From: Gordonia hongkongensis
Lineage (GTDB): Bacteria > Actinomycetota > Actinomycetes > Mycobacteriales > Mycobacteriaceae
Direction: 5' to 3'
DNA length: 64,000 nt
Assembly: GCF_023078355.1 (NCBI RefSeq)
Contig: NZ_CP095552.1
Span: forward strand, 2,914,001 to 2,978,000
The translations under genes and the position numbers were made by a program. Below the pieces are notes generated by a model. That model was not told the origin of the DNA, did no database searches, and saw only the letters and a list, made by a program, of their open reading frames with translations. Of this stretch, positions 55,227-63,858 are shown in pieces (the first letter of the stretch is position 1; the number at the start of each line of letters is the position of its first letter).

Positions 55227-56150
55227 ATGGACGACATGATCACAGTGAAGAATCTGACGAAACGCTACGGCGACTACGTCGCAGTCGACGACGTGTCCTT
55301 CACCTGCCGCCCCGGGCAGGTGACCGGATTCCTGGGCCCCAACGGCGCCGGGAAGTCGACGACGATGCGGATCATCGCCGGGCTGACGCCGCCGACGTCG
55401 GGGGTGGCGCAACTCTACGGCGTCGACTACCGGTCCATCCCGAATCCCGGCACGCAGGTCGGCATCCTCCTGGACGCCTCGGCTCAGCACGCCGGCCGGA
55501 CGGGCGCGGAGGTCCTGCGACTGTCGGCGATGACGATGGGCATCGGCCACGACCGCGTCGACGAGATGCTCGAACTGGTCAGCCTCACCCCGGAGGAGGC
55601 CGGGCGACGAGTGCGCAACTACTCCCTCGGCATGCGCCAGCGTCTCGGTATCGCCGCAGCCCTACTCGGGGACCCGAAGATCCTGATCCTCGACGAACCG
55701 GCCAACGGACTGGACCCGGCGGGCATCCACTGGATGCGAACCCTGCTGCGCGGGTACGCCGATCGCGGCGGCACGGTGCTGCTGTCGTCGCACCTGTTGC
55801 ACGAGATCGAGATCGTCGCCGACGACATCGTCGTGATCGGCAACGGCCGGATCGTGGCCCAGGGCACCAAAGACGAACTGCTCGCCGGCGCCGGGACACA
55901 CGTCCGATCACTCGACGACGCGACCCTCGGCGAGGCGCTGAACGCAGCCGGGATCACCGTGCAGCGCAACGCCTCCGGCGGACTCGATGTCGAGGCCGAC
56001 CCCGTCGACGTGGGCCGCGCCGCGGCCGCCGTCGGCGTCGTCCTCACCGAGCTGCGGCCCGCGGACGGCGCCCAGCTCGAGGCGATGTTCCTGCAGCTGA
56101 CCGCGGACACCCAGCGTGAACACACCACACTCGAAGGAGCAGCTCGATGA
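55227..56150 (+). CDS. ABC transporter ATP-binding protein
   Basis: 307 residues from ATG 55227; ATG 55236 (MITVKNLTKRYG) is also possible. Walker A GPNGAGKSTTM, signature NYSLGMRQRLGIA, Walker B KILILDEPANGLDP and the switch LLSSHLLHEIE are all intact. It is of the CcmA/antibiotic-exporter type. The stop overlaps the permease start by 4 bp. It is divergent from the kinase gene, as in many two-component systems that sense and control an exporter. Confidence 0.94.
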   Translation: MDDMITVKNLTKRYGDYVAVDDVSFTCRPGQVTGFLGPNGAGKSTTMRIIAGLTPPTSGVAQLYGVDYRSIPNPGTQVGILLDASAQHAGRTGAEVLRLSAMTMGIGHDRVDEMLELVSLTPEEAGRRVRNYSLGMRQRLGIAAALLGDPKILILDEPANGLDPAGIHWMRTLLRGYADRGGTVLLSSHLLHEIEIVADDIVVIGNGRIVAQGTKDELLAGAGTHVRSLDDATLGEALNAAGITVQRNASGGLDVEADPVDVGRAAAAVGVVLTELRPADGAQLEAMFLQLTADTQREHTTLEGAAR

Positions 56151-56959
56151 CCCTCGCCGACTTCGGCACCCCCGTGCCGCACACCGACGTGATCGACGTC
56201 GAGCGCCCCGGAATCCCGTTCTCCCGACTCGTCCGCGTCGAACTGCGCAAGCTCGTCGACACGCGTGCGGGTTTCTGGCTGACCGCCTCGATCGGAGTCA
56301 TCGCGGCGATCGTCGTGATCGCGATGCTCATCGCGAACCGCAACAGCCCCGAGAACCTCAACCTCGGACAGTTCTTCGGGATGATGAACATCCCGACCGC
56401 CATCATCCTGCCCATCCTCGCGATCCTGCTCGTGACCGGGGAATGGAGCCAACGCACCGCGCTGACGACATTCACCCTCGAACCCCGACGGCAGCGCGTC
56501 GTCGGAGCGAAGCTGGTGGCGGCGCTCCTCACCGCCGTCGCGGCGGTCGCGGTCGCGCTCATCCTCGGCGTCATCGGCAACGGAATCGCCGGTCTGGCGT
56601 TCCCCGATCCCGCCGGCTCCTGGGACCTCACGCTCGCCGGGTTCGTGAATTCGTTTGTCTCGCAGACCTTCGGCTTGCTGCTCGGTTTCGGCTTCGCCGC
56701 CCTGATCCTGAACACCCCGGGCGCGATCGTCGCCTACTTCGCGCTGCCCACCGCTCTGACCGTGGTCAGCCAGCTGGTCCCGTGGTTCAAGGACAATCTC
56801 GGCCAGTGGGTGGACACCGGCCTGACGAACGTGCCCTTTCAAGAGGGCGACTGGGCGACCGGGGGCGAATGGACGAGGATGCTCGTCTCGGCAGTGATCT
56901 GGATCGGGCTGCCCCTGGCGTTCGGGGTGCTACGGATTCTGCGGTCCGAGGTCAAGTAA
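56147..56959 (+). CDS. ABC transporter permease (ABC-2 type)
   Basis: 270 residues starting within the ATGA overlap with the ATPase stop. A cytosolic N-terminus (PFSRLVRVELRKLVDTRAG) is typical of ABC-2 permeases. Six hydrophobic helices follow (FWLTASIGVIAAIVVIAMLI, AIILPILAILLVTGEWSQRT, LVAALLTAVAAVAVALILGV, among others). It forms an exporter with the preceding ATPase. The cargo is unknown. Confidence 0.9.
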   Translation: MTLADFGTPVPHTDVIDVERPGIPFSRLVRVELRKLVDTRAGFWLTASIGVIAAIVVIAMLIANRNSPENLNLGQFFGMMNIPTAIILPILAILLVTGEWSQRTALTTFTLEPRRQRVVGAKLVAALLTAVAAVAVALILGVIGNGIAGLAFPDPAGSWDLTLAGFVNSFVSQTFGLLLGFGFAALILNTPGAIVAYFALPTALTVVSQLVPWFKDNLGQWVDTGLTNVPFQEGDWATGGEWTRMLVSAVIWIGLPLAFGVLRILRSEVK

Positions 56960-57062
56960 CGGACGCCGCTGGATGGCACCACGGTCACGGTCGCCGTAAG
57001 CGCCGCTGCCACACCGCGATCGGTGTTACGGTTTCCGGGTTCTCGAGAAAAGAGGAACCCAC

Positions 57063-58817
57063 GTGTCGTCGACCACGCCCACCTCGCAACCACCTGCCGC
57101 TCCGGAACCGGACGAAGCATCGGTTCCGGAGCAGTCCGGCGCCACCGGCCCGGCAGAAGGACAGAAGCCGTCGTGGTGGTGGCGGCGGCGGCTCCACCGG
57201 TATTCCTGCGTCGGGTTGACGGTCGCGCTCGTCTTTCTGTGGCTGTCGGTGACGCCGTCGCTCCTGCCGCGCGGGCCGCTGTTCCAGGGCATCGTGAGCG
57301 GGGCCTCGGCCGCGGTCGGGTACGGCCTCGGTGTGCTGGTGTCCTGGCTGATCCGTTACATGATCTCCCGGGAGGAACCCTGGCCCGCGCCGATGCGCCG
57401 ACTCTGGGCGGCGCTGGGCCTGGCCGCGATCGCGGGCACCGTCGTCATGCTGGTCGCGTTCCAGCGGTGGCAGGACCAGGTCCGGACGATGATGGGGGTC
57501 GACCTCCTGTCCTGGACGGCCTACCCGCAGATCCTGCTCATCGCCGTGGTGGTCTTCGCCCTGCTGATGACCATCGGGCAGGCGTGGGGCGACGGGGTGA
57601 AGTGGCTCGTCCGGAAACTCAATCGCGTGGCGCCGCCGCGTATCTCGGCCTTCGCCGCGGCGACCATCGGGATCATCATCACGGTGCTGGTCCTCAACGG
57701 CGTCGTCGCCAACTACGGTATGCAGGCGCTGAACTCGTCGTTCGCCGCGGTCAACGACGAGACGACCGCGGACTCCAGTCCGCCGACCACCCCGCAGCGC
57801 TCGGGCGGTCCGGGCTCGCTGGTGACCTGGGATTCGCTCGGGCGTCAAGGCCGGATCTTCATCTCGGTGTCGCCCACCGTGGAAGAGCTGAGCGCGTTCA
57901 ACGGGTCCCCCGCCATGGAACCGATCCGCGCCTACGTCGGGCTCGGCTCGGGTACAGATCTGCGTGCCAATGCCGAACTCGCCGCAGAGGAACTCGTCCG
58001 CGCCGGCGGGTTGCAGCGCAAACTCATCGCGGTCGCCTCCACCACCGGCACCGGGTGGATCAACCAGGCGACGGTGGACTCGCTCGAGTACATGTACAAC
58101 GGCGACACGGCGACGGTGAGCATGCAGTACTCGTACCTGCCGAGCTGGTTGTCGTTCCTCGTCGACAAGGAACGCGCGCGGCAGGCCGGGCAGGCGCTCT
58201 TCGAGGCGGTCTCGGAACGGGTGCGCGAGGTACCTGAGGCCCAACGCCCCAAGCTCGTCGTCTTCGGCGAGAGCCTCGGCTCGTTCGCGGCCGAGTCGGC
58301 GTTCGGGACCATCCCGGCGCTGAGCGCGCGAACCGACGGTGCGTTGTTCAGCGGACCGACCTTCAACAACAAACTGTGGGTGGACACGACCGGGTCACGC
58401 GACGACGGGACGCCGGAAGTGTTGCCCACCTACGACGACGGACGACAGGTCCGATTCATCGCCGACGCACCCGACCTCGACAAGCCGACCACCGAGTGGA
58501 CGTCGCCGTCGGGTCGCGCGGTGTATCTGCAGCACGCCTCCGATCCGATCTCGTGGTGGAACCCGCGACTGATCCTCCGCGAGCCGGACTGGCTCGAGGA
58601 GGAACCCGGACGCGACGTGCTGTCGGCGATGCGGTGGATCCCGTTCGTGACCTTCTTGCAGGTCAGCGCCGACATGGCGGTGTCAGTCGGAGTCCCCGAC
58701 GGCCACGGACACAACTACATGTCCGCGATCCCGGCAGCCTGGGCCAAGATCCTGCAGCCGCCGGGCTGGACCGAGGCCAAGACCGAACGTCTGATCCCCC
58801 TGCTGACGAGGGACTGA
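57063..58817 (+). CDS. membrane-anchored alpha/beta-hydrolase (PF10081-like)
   Basis: 584 residues from GTG 57063. A disordered Pro-rich start precedes four membrane helices within about residues 45-225 (YSCVGLTVALVFLWLSV, IVSGASAAVGYGLGVLVSWL, ISAFAAATIGIIITVLVLNG). The C-terminal hydrolase has nucleophile Ser in VFGESLGSFAAE, RTDGALFSGPTFNN and a final His region PDGHGHNY. This is the alpha/beta-hydrolase family with an N-terminal membrane domain, known mainly in actinobacteria and of unknown substrate. Confidence 0.82.
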   Translation: MSSTTPTSQPPAAPEPDEASVPEQSGATGPAEGQKPSWWWRRRLHRYSCVGLTVALVFLWLSVTPSLLPRGPLFQGIVSGASAAVGYGLGVLVSWLIRYMISREEPWPAPMRRLWAALGLAAIAGTVVMLVAFQRWQDQVRTMMGVDLLSWTAYPQILLIAVVVFALLMTIGQAWGDGVKWLVRKLNRVAPPRISAFAAATIGIIITVLVLNGVVANYGMQALNSSFAAVNDETTADSSPPTTPQRSGGPGSLVTWDSLGRQGRIFISVSPTVEELSAFNGSPAMEPIRAYVGLGSGTDLRANAELAAEELVRAGGLQRKLIAVASTTGTGWINQATVDSLEYMYNGDTATVSMQYSYLPSWLSFLVDKERARQAGQALFEAVSERVREVPEAQRPKLVVFGESLGSFAAESAFGTIPALSARTDGALFSGPTFNNKLWVDTTGSRDDGTPEVLPTYDDGRQVRFIADAPDLDKPTTEWTSPSGRAVYLQHASDPISWWNPRLILREPDWLEEEPGRDVLSAMRWIPFVTFLQVSADMAVSVGVPDGHGHNYMSAIPAAWAKILQPPGWTEAKTERLIPLLTRD

Positions 58818-58886
58818 TCGGCACCGCCGCCCGGTGGAGCAATTTCGGTCGGGCGGGAACGGCTTTCGCGGTTCCATACTCAGAGG

Positions 58887-59825
58887 GTGACCTCTACCGA
58901 CCGTGACCGTCTCCGGCAGCTTCTCGACGCGGTGCTGTCCGAGGACAACACCTCGCTCGACGACATGGCCTCGGGCGCCTACGCGTCGCCGTTCCACTTC
59001 ACCCGGCAGGTCCGGCGCGGTGCCGGCGAGGCACCGGTGGCCCTGCGGCGCCGCGTCCTCCTCGAACGTGCGGCGTGGCTCCTCCAGCGGGGACAGTCGG
59101 TGACCGATGTGGCCTTCGAGTCCGGGTACTCGTCCGTCGACGGCTTCTCGCGTGCTTTCAGCCGCGCCTTCGGACACAGTCCCGGCCGCATGGGTGCGGT
59201 GGGAGAGCACAGCCACTGGCTGCCGGCGCCGAACGGCATCCACTTCCACTCGCCCACTGCGCTGTACGTCGACAGCGGCTCACCCACGACCGAGGATGCG
59301 GGCAATGTGGTGATGCTCATGATTCGCCACGACCTCGACGACATCGAGGCGCTCCTCGACGCCGCGAAGGGGCTCGACGCCGCGTCGTGGACCGCGCCGC
59401 GTCTCGCGGGTAACCAGCTGCTGTCCTGGAGTGGACCGGAAGAGTCTCTCGCAGAAGTCATTTCCCATCTGGTCGGCGACAAACTCCCCTGGTTGTCGAC
59501 GATCGAGGGAGCCGACCTGCCGCCGGCCGCACCGACCCAACTGACCGACCTCATCGAGTTGCATCGCGACATTGCACCGCGCTGGCTCGCCCTGATCCGT
59601 GACATCGACCGACGCGGCGCGTGGCAGGACCGCGTGATCGACGCCTTGTGCGACCCACCCGAATCGTTCCTGCTCTCCCAGATCGTTGCGCACGTGTTGA
59701 CGTTCTCCGCACATCGTCGGCTCGTCGCCCGCTGGATGCTGCGGGACTCCGGCGTCGACGTCACCGCCCCGACTCTCGATCCCGACCCGATCATGTGGCA
59801 CCGCAAACACTCCGGAGGATTCTGA
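58887..59825 (+). CDS. AraC-type regulator fused to a DinB-like domain
   Basis: 312 residues from GTG 58887. The N-terminal about 100 residues are an AraC helix-turn-helix pair (LDDMASGAYASPFHFTRQV, SVTDVAFESGYSSVDGFSRA, FGHSPGRM). The C-terminal two-thirds look like a DinB-type four-helix bundle (LSWSGPEESLAEVISHLVGD, ALIRDIDRRGAWQDRVIDAL, HVLTFSAHRRLVARWML), including possible metal-binding His. The HTH at the N-terminus is reversed from normal AraC order. Its stop overlaps the start of the next gene (TGATG). Confidence 0.82.
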   Translation: MTSTDRDRLRQLLDAVLSEDNTSLDDMASGAYASPFHFTRQVRRGAGEAPVALRRRVLLERAAWLLQRGQSVTDVAFESGYSSVDGFSRAFSRAFGHSPGRMGAVGEHSHWLPAPNGIHFHSPTALYVDSGSPTTEDAGNVVMLMIRHDLDDIEALLDAAKGLDAASWTAPRLAGNQLLSWSGPEESLAEVISHLVGDKLPWLSTIEGADLPPAAPTQLTDLIELHRDIAPRWLALIRDIDRRGAWQDRVIDALCDPPESFLLSQIVAHVLTFSAHRRLVARWMLRDSGVDVTAPTLDPDPIMWHRKHSGGF

Positions 59826-60379
59826 TGGCATTCCGCTACTACACGGCAACGACCCTCGACGGCTTCCTCGCCGACGACCGGGACAACCTCGACTGGCTGC
59901 TCAGCCAGCCGCTCGAGGAGGGCGGGCCGATGAACTACGACGACTTCTTCCGGCAGGTCGGTGTCGCCGTGATGGGCGCGACGACCTACCGGTGGATCCT
60001 CGACCACGAGGTCTCCGACGGGAAGCCGTGGCCATACGACATACCGACGTTCGTCTTCACCCATCAGTCACTGACGCCGGTGTCGGACACCATCTCGGTG
60101 GTCGCCGGGAGCCCCGGAGACCTCCGTGACCGTCTGGTCGACGCAGCGGGCGACCGCCACGTCTGGGTCGTGGGCGGCGGCGACCTCGCCGCGCAGTTCG
60201 CCGAAGCCGGAATGCTCGACGACGTCATCGTGTCGATCGCGCCCGTCACCTTGGGGTCGGGCCGACCACTCTTCCCGCGCGCCTACGACTTCGAGTTGCA
60301 GGACTTCGCACGCAACGGCGCGTTCCTGTGTGCGCGCTACTCGCCTGTCGGGCCGCGGTCGACTCACGCGGAGGTCTGA
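59825..60379 (+). CDS. dihydrofolate-reductase-like (RibD C-terminal) protein
   Basis: 184 residues from ATG 59825. The RibD-C/DHFR fold is seen in TATTLDGFLADDRDNLDWLL, VAVMGATTYRWILDHE, PTFVFTHQSLTPV, HVWVVGGGDLAAQFAEAGML and IVSIAPVTLGSGRPLFPR. It probably reduces an NADPH-dependent small substrate. The one-base overlap with the AraC-DinB gene indicates a single operon. Confidence 0.87.
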   Translation: MAFRYYTATTLDGFLADDRDNLDWLLSQPLEEGGPMNYDDFFRQVGVAVMGATTYRWILDHEVSDGKPWPYDIPTFVFTHQSLTPVSDTISVVAGSPGDLRDRLVDAAGDRHVWVVGGGDLAAQFAEAGMLDDVIVSIAPVTLGSGRPLFPRAYDFELQDFARNGAFLCARYSPVGPRSTHAEV

Positions 60380-60412
60380 CCAGTCATCGGGCGACGGGCC
60401 GGCCCGGGGCGT

Positions 60413-61072
60413 TCAGCCCTCGCCGACCGAGTTCCGCATGGCGTCGGGCACCTCACCGCGAGCCCACCGCGGCAGGATGAAGATGCCCTCGGACTCGGCC
60501 GTGAGCTGGCCGTCGACCGAGATCGTCCCTGTGACGAACGTCTTCACACCCTCGACCCGATCGACGCGTGCCTCGCCGCGGATCACCCCGAGCGGCGTAC
60601 CGCGCCGATACCGGACGGTGAGGGTGCCGGTCATCCCAGGCACACCCTGGAACTCCGCGGTCGAACCCAGCAGCTGGTCGAAGACGAGCGCGAGCACGCC
60701 GCCGTGGACGAGTCCGGCCGGACCCTCGTACTGGGGACCGAGTGCGACCTCGAGCCAGCTGTACTCGGATTCGTGATGGAGCTCGACCGGCGGTGCGATC
60801 GGGTTCCGCCGCCCCAGAACGGCATTGCCCCAGGACCGTTTGGTGCCGTCGGAGTTGAATCGGATGCCGAACGGGCCCGGCAGCTGGTCCTTCCGGAGGA
60901 TCTCGGTGGCGGCGGCGATGAGCCGCCTCGCCTCCGCGATGTCTGTCTCACCGACCTCGGTGCGCACCGTCGCATCGATCAAGTCCCGGACGCTGCCCGC
61001 GATGGCGGACGCGAGTTCGGTCCGGTGCGCGAGTTCGTCCGGGTCGATGTCCTCCTGGATGTATCCGCTCAT
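60413..61072 (-). CDS. PaaI-type hotdog thioesterase
   Basis: 219 residues from ATG 61072. A helical N-terminus (ELASAIAGSVRDLIDATV) precedes the hotdog domain: GPAGLVHGGVLALVFDQLLG holds the HGG motif with the long hotdog helix, followed by GTLTVRYRRGTPLGVIRGEA and GTISVDGQLTAESEGIFILP. It likely hydrolyses an acyl-CoA. It is divergent from the crotonase gene, which fits a role in acyl-CoA metabolism. Confidence 0.87.
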   Translation of the reverse strand: MSGYIQEDIDPDELAHRTELASAIAGSVRDLIDATVRTEVGETDIAEARRLIAAATEILRKDQLPGPFGIRFNSDGTKRSWGNAVLGRRNPIAPPVELHHESEYSWLEVALGPQYEGPAGLVHGGVLALVFDQLLGSTAEFQGVPGMTGTLTVRYRRGTPLGVIRGEARVDRVEGVKTFVTGTISVDGQLTAESEGIFILPRWARGEVPDAMRNSVGEG

Positions 61073-61182
61073 GTGCCCATCTAACAGGGTCGACGCACCG
61101 CTCTCGCCCCGACCGGTCGCCGTCGGTTGCCGTCGGCGGATCCGGACACGGCCGGTTCTGACCGCCGAGTAGGCTCCCTCGC

Positions 61183-62025
61183 ATGACAGACCACGCCTGG
61201 AACGACCGCGCCTGGACCGCGTTCGACGTCACCGTCTCCGACCACATCGCCGAGGTCACCCTCATCGGCCCGGGCAAGGGCAATGCCATGGGACCGGACT
61301 TCTGGCAGGAACTCCCGGAGCTGTTCGGGCACCTCGACACCGATCCGGAAGTGCGCGCGGTGGTGCTGACGGGGTCGGGCAAGAACTTCTCCTACGGCCT
61401 CGACCTCGTCGCGATGGGCGGGACGCTGTCGGCCGTCCTCGCCGGGGACGCGAAAGCGGCGCCGCGCACCGAATTCCTCGACTCGCTCCGCACACTCCAG
61501 GCCGGCATCACCGCGGTCGCCGACTGTCGCAAGCCGGTGGTCGCAGCCGTGTCCGGCTGGTGCATCGGTGGCGGTGTGGACCTGATCTGCGCGGCCGATG
61601 TGCGCTACGCCAGCGCCGACGCCAAGTTCAGCGTGCGTGAGGTGAAGGTCGGGATGGTCGCCGATGTGGGCACACTCGCGCGCCTGCCGTTCATCATCGG
61701 CGACGGTCACATGCGGGAGCTGGCGCTGACCGGCAAGGACATCGACGCCGCCCGCGCCGAGAAGATCGGTCTGGTCAACGACGTCGCCGACGATCAGACC
61801 GCCGTGCTCGAGCTCGCCCGCTCGACCGCCCGCGAGATCGCCGACAACCCGCCGCTCGTGGTCCACGGCATCAAGTCCGTTCTCGACCATTCGCGCAGCG
61901 CCGCCGTCCACGACAGCCTCCGCTACGTCGCCGCGTGGAACTCCGCGTTCCTGCCCAGCGAGGACCTCACCGAGGCCATCACCGCCGTCTTCGAGAAGCG
62001 CAAACCCGAGTTCAAGGGTCGCTGA
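61183..62025 (+). CDS. crotonase, dienoyl-CoA-isomerase-like
   Basis: 280 residues from ATG 61183. The oxyanion-hole motifs are SGKNFSYGLDLVAMGG and VSGWCIGGGVDLICAADV. The segment VREVKVGMVADVGTLARLP carries the Asp found in delta-3,5-delta-2,4-dienoyl-CoA isomerases, rather than the two Glu of classical hydratases. It probably shifts double bases' positions, that is carbon double bonds, in unsaturated fatty acyl-CoA during beta-oxidation. A simple enoyl-CoA hydratase is the alternative. Confidence 0.85.
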   Translation: MTDHAWNDRAWTAFDVTVSDHIAEVTLIGPGKGNAMGPDFWQELPELFGHLDTDPEVRAVVLTGSGKNFSYGLDLVAMGGTLSAVLAGDAKAAPRTEFLDSLRTLQAGITAVADCRKPVVAAVSGWCIGGGVDLICAADVRYASADAKFSVREVKVGMVADVGTLARLPFIIGDGHMRELALTGKDIDAARAEKIGLVNDVADDQTAVLELARSTAREIADNPPLVVHGIKSVLDHSRSAAVHDSLRYVAAWNSAFLPSEDLTEAITAVFEKRKPEFKGR

Positions 62026-62135
62026 GCCGCCCTGAGCTTCGAGGCTCGTCGACCTCGACGCGCTCCTTCGTCGCTCGCTCGGCCCGGCGGCCGTCTTGAC
62101 TACCAAAGAACCCGTTGTGCTCGGAGCGAGCCCAA

Positions 62136-62253
62136 CCACTGCTCCCTGAGGAGGCCGGAGCTTGCGGAGGCCGTCACGAAGGGTCCTGGTGGGATGCGTC
62201 GCCAACCCTTCGTGGCTCGTCGCTTGCGCTCCTCGCACCTCAGGGAGCAATGG
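62136..62253. repeat. REP-like palindromic element, copy 2
   Basis: Terminal arms CCACTGCTCCCTGAGG (62136-62151) and CCTCAGGGAGCAATGG (62238-62253) pair with one mismatch. The interior shares ACGAAGGG and GGCTCGTCGCTTGCGCTCCT with the copy at 49336. A loose extra arm (CTCAGGGAGCAGAGG) follows at 62270. It lies between the crotonase and kinase genes. Confidence 0.72.
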
Positions 62254-62270
62254 AGACCGCCTCTTTCGGC

Positions 62271-63239
62271 TCAGGGAGCAGAGGTCGCACGGTAGACGTG
62301 CTCGGACAGCGGGTGTGCGGCGTCGAGATCGGTGAGGAGTCGGACGCCGTCGAAGGGCGGGCCGTGCGGCGGTTCCACGGACGCCTCGGGGGCTCGGCGA
62401 GAGACGTTGTCGACGAACCGGTTTCGGAGTCGATCACTGGCCGACATCACACCGCCGACCCAGCTCACGCGTGCTGGCTCGCCGGCCTCGCGGCCGCTGC
62501 GTTCGAGCGCGGTCATCGCCGACGTCGCCAGTTCGTCGGCGGCGTCGTCGATGACCTGTCGTGCCACCGCATCCCCGGCCTCCGACGCGGCGTCGACCGC
62601 ACGGGCGAACGCGGCGATGCGTGCGACGCGGTCGGGGTCGGCCTGCACCGACATGTACAGCTCGGCCAGCGGACCGAACTCCTGCTCGGTGGTCATGCGG
62701 AGTGCCGTCTCGGGCCCCCGGCCGTCGAAGGCGCGCAGTGCCGCGGTGATGCCCGACCGCCCGATCCAGTAGGCACTGCCGGCGTCGCCGAAGAGGTATC
62801 CCCAGCCGTCCACCCGGCAGACACCGCCCCGGCCGACCCCGAGGGTGACCACGCCTGTCCCGACCGCGGTGACCGCGCCGAACTCGTGACGATTCGCGGC
62901 CAGATACGCGGTCACCGAATCATGGGCGAGTGCAACGGAGTCGACGCCTGCGTCGCCGAGCGCGGCGAGGAGATCGATGGGGCGGGAGGCGCCGGGGGTC
63001 AGTCCCGACACGCCGGCCGCGACCACCGCCGGGCCGGGCGACCCGTCGGGACCCGACCTCACCTTCGCCGTTCGAAGGATGTCCCGCACGGTTGCGGCGA
63101 TCTGCTCCACGACCGGTCGGTCGGTTCGGATCGGGGGCGCGTCGTGGTCGGAACCACCGTCGGGCGTCTCGATCCGCACGCGGGTGCCGGTCTGGCCGCC
63201 GTCGATCAAGATGTGCGTCACGCTGTCACCGGTCGTCAC
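62271..63239 (-). CDS. BadF/N-acetylglucosamine-kinase-type ATPase
   Basis: About 322 residues from GTG 63239 (VTTGDSVTHILIDGGQTG); GTG 63221 and ATG 63266 are alternatives. The actin-like kinase fold shows phosphate 1 (ILIDGGQTGTRVR), VALAHDSVTAYLAANRHEFG with the catalytic Asp, phosphate 2 (VTAVGTGVVTLGVG), GDAGSAYWIGRSG and adenosine motif VSWVGGVMSAS. It probably phosphorylates an amino sugar such as N-acetylglucosamine. The last bases overlap the REP-like arm. Confidence 0.8.
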   Translation of the reverse strand: MTTGDSVTHILIDGGQTGTRVRIETPDGGSDHDAPPIRTDRPVVEQIAATVRDILRTAKVRSGPDGSPGPAVVAAGVSGLTPGASRPIDLLAALGDAGVDSVALAHDSVTAYLAANRHEFGAVTAVGTGVVTLGVGRGGVCRVDGWGYLFGDAGSAYWIGRSGITAALRAFDGRGPETALRMTTEQEFGPLAELYMSVQADPDRVARIAAFARAVDAASEAGDAVARQVIDDAADELATSAMTALERSGREAGEPARVSWVGGVMSASDRLRNRFVDNVSRRAPEASVEPPHGPPFDGVRLLTDLDAAHPLSEHVYRATSAP

Positions 63240-63366
63240 GGACCGCAACGCTACCTCGGTGCCCATCCGCCCGGAGGGCATCGAACCGTCACGGCGTCGG
63301 CGGAGACTCGACACGGGTCCGGGGAGTCGACGTCGATTCGCCGAATCCCCGTGACACACTGGGCGC

Positions 63367-63834
63367 ATGAAGGTGCGGCGCGGACTCGCGGTGAAGATCG
63401 GGTCGATCTCCTGGATGCCTCGCTTCCTCCCGCAGATCGTCAAGTGCGACAGCGTTCTTCAATCTGTGTCAGGACAGCGGCTGAGCCTGCTCGACATCGG
63501 TGATCTGCCGAACATCACGATCCGGGTCCCGGGCCGCAAGAGCGGTGCGGTCCGGACGACGCAACTCCTGGCCGTCCCGGACGGGTCGGACTGGTTGATC
63601 GCCGGCTCCTACTTCGGCGGTCCCAAGATGCCGGCATGGGTCTTCAACCTCCGCGCTGCCGACGAGATCGAGATCATCGTCCACGGTGAGGTGTCGGAGG
63701 CGGTGCCCACCGAACTGGTCGACGCCGAGCGGGACGCGGCCTGGCAGACGCTGCGGGCGGTGTGGCCGAACTTCGATCTGTACGAGAAGCGCACCGACCG
63801 CCGCATCCCGGTGTTCCGGTTGCGACCGCGCTGA
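63367..63834 (+). CDS. deazaflavin (F420)-dependent nitroreductase-family protein
   Basis: 155 residues from ATG 63367. The split-barrel features of Ddn/FDOR-B proteins are visible: TIRVPGRKSGAVRTTQLLAV (phosphate-binding Lys-Ser-Gly), WLIAGSYFGGPKMPAWVFNL and IIVHGEVSEAVPTELVDAE. It likely uses reduced F420 to reduce small molecules. F420 use fits an actinobacterial host. It is divergent from the kinase, about 127 bp away. Confidence 0.88.
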   Translation: MKVRRGLAVKIGSISWMPRFLPQIVKCDSVLQSVSGQRLSLLDIGDLPNITIRVPGRKSGAVRTTQLLAVPDGSDWLIAGSYFGGPKMPAWVFNLRAADEIEIIVHGEVSEAVPTELVDAERDAAWQTLRAVWPNFDLYEKRTDRRIPVFRLRPR

Positions 63835-63858
63835 CCCCCCTGGTCGGAAGTCGGTGGG

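Noticed and set aside
55619..58244. Long minus-strand frames across the ABC and hydrolase genes
   Set aside because: They oppose intact Walker, permease and hydrolase motifs and show low-complexity composition only.
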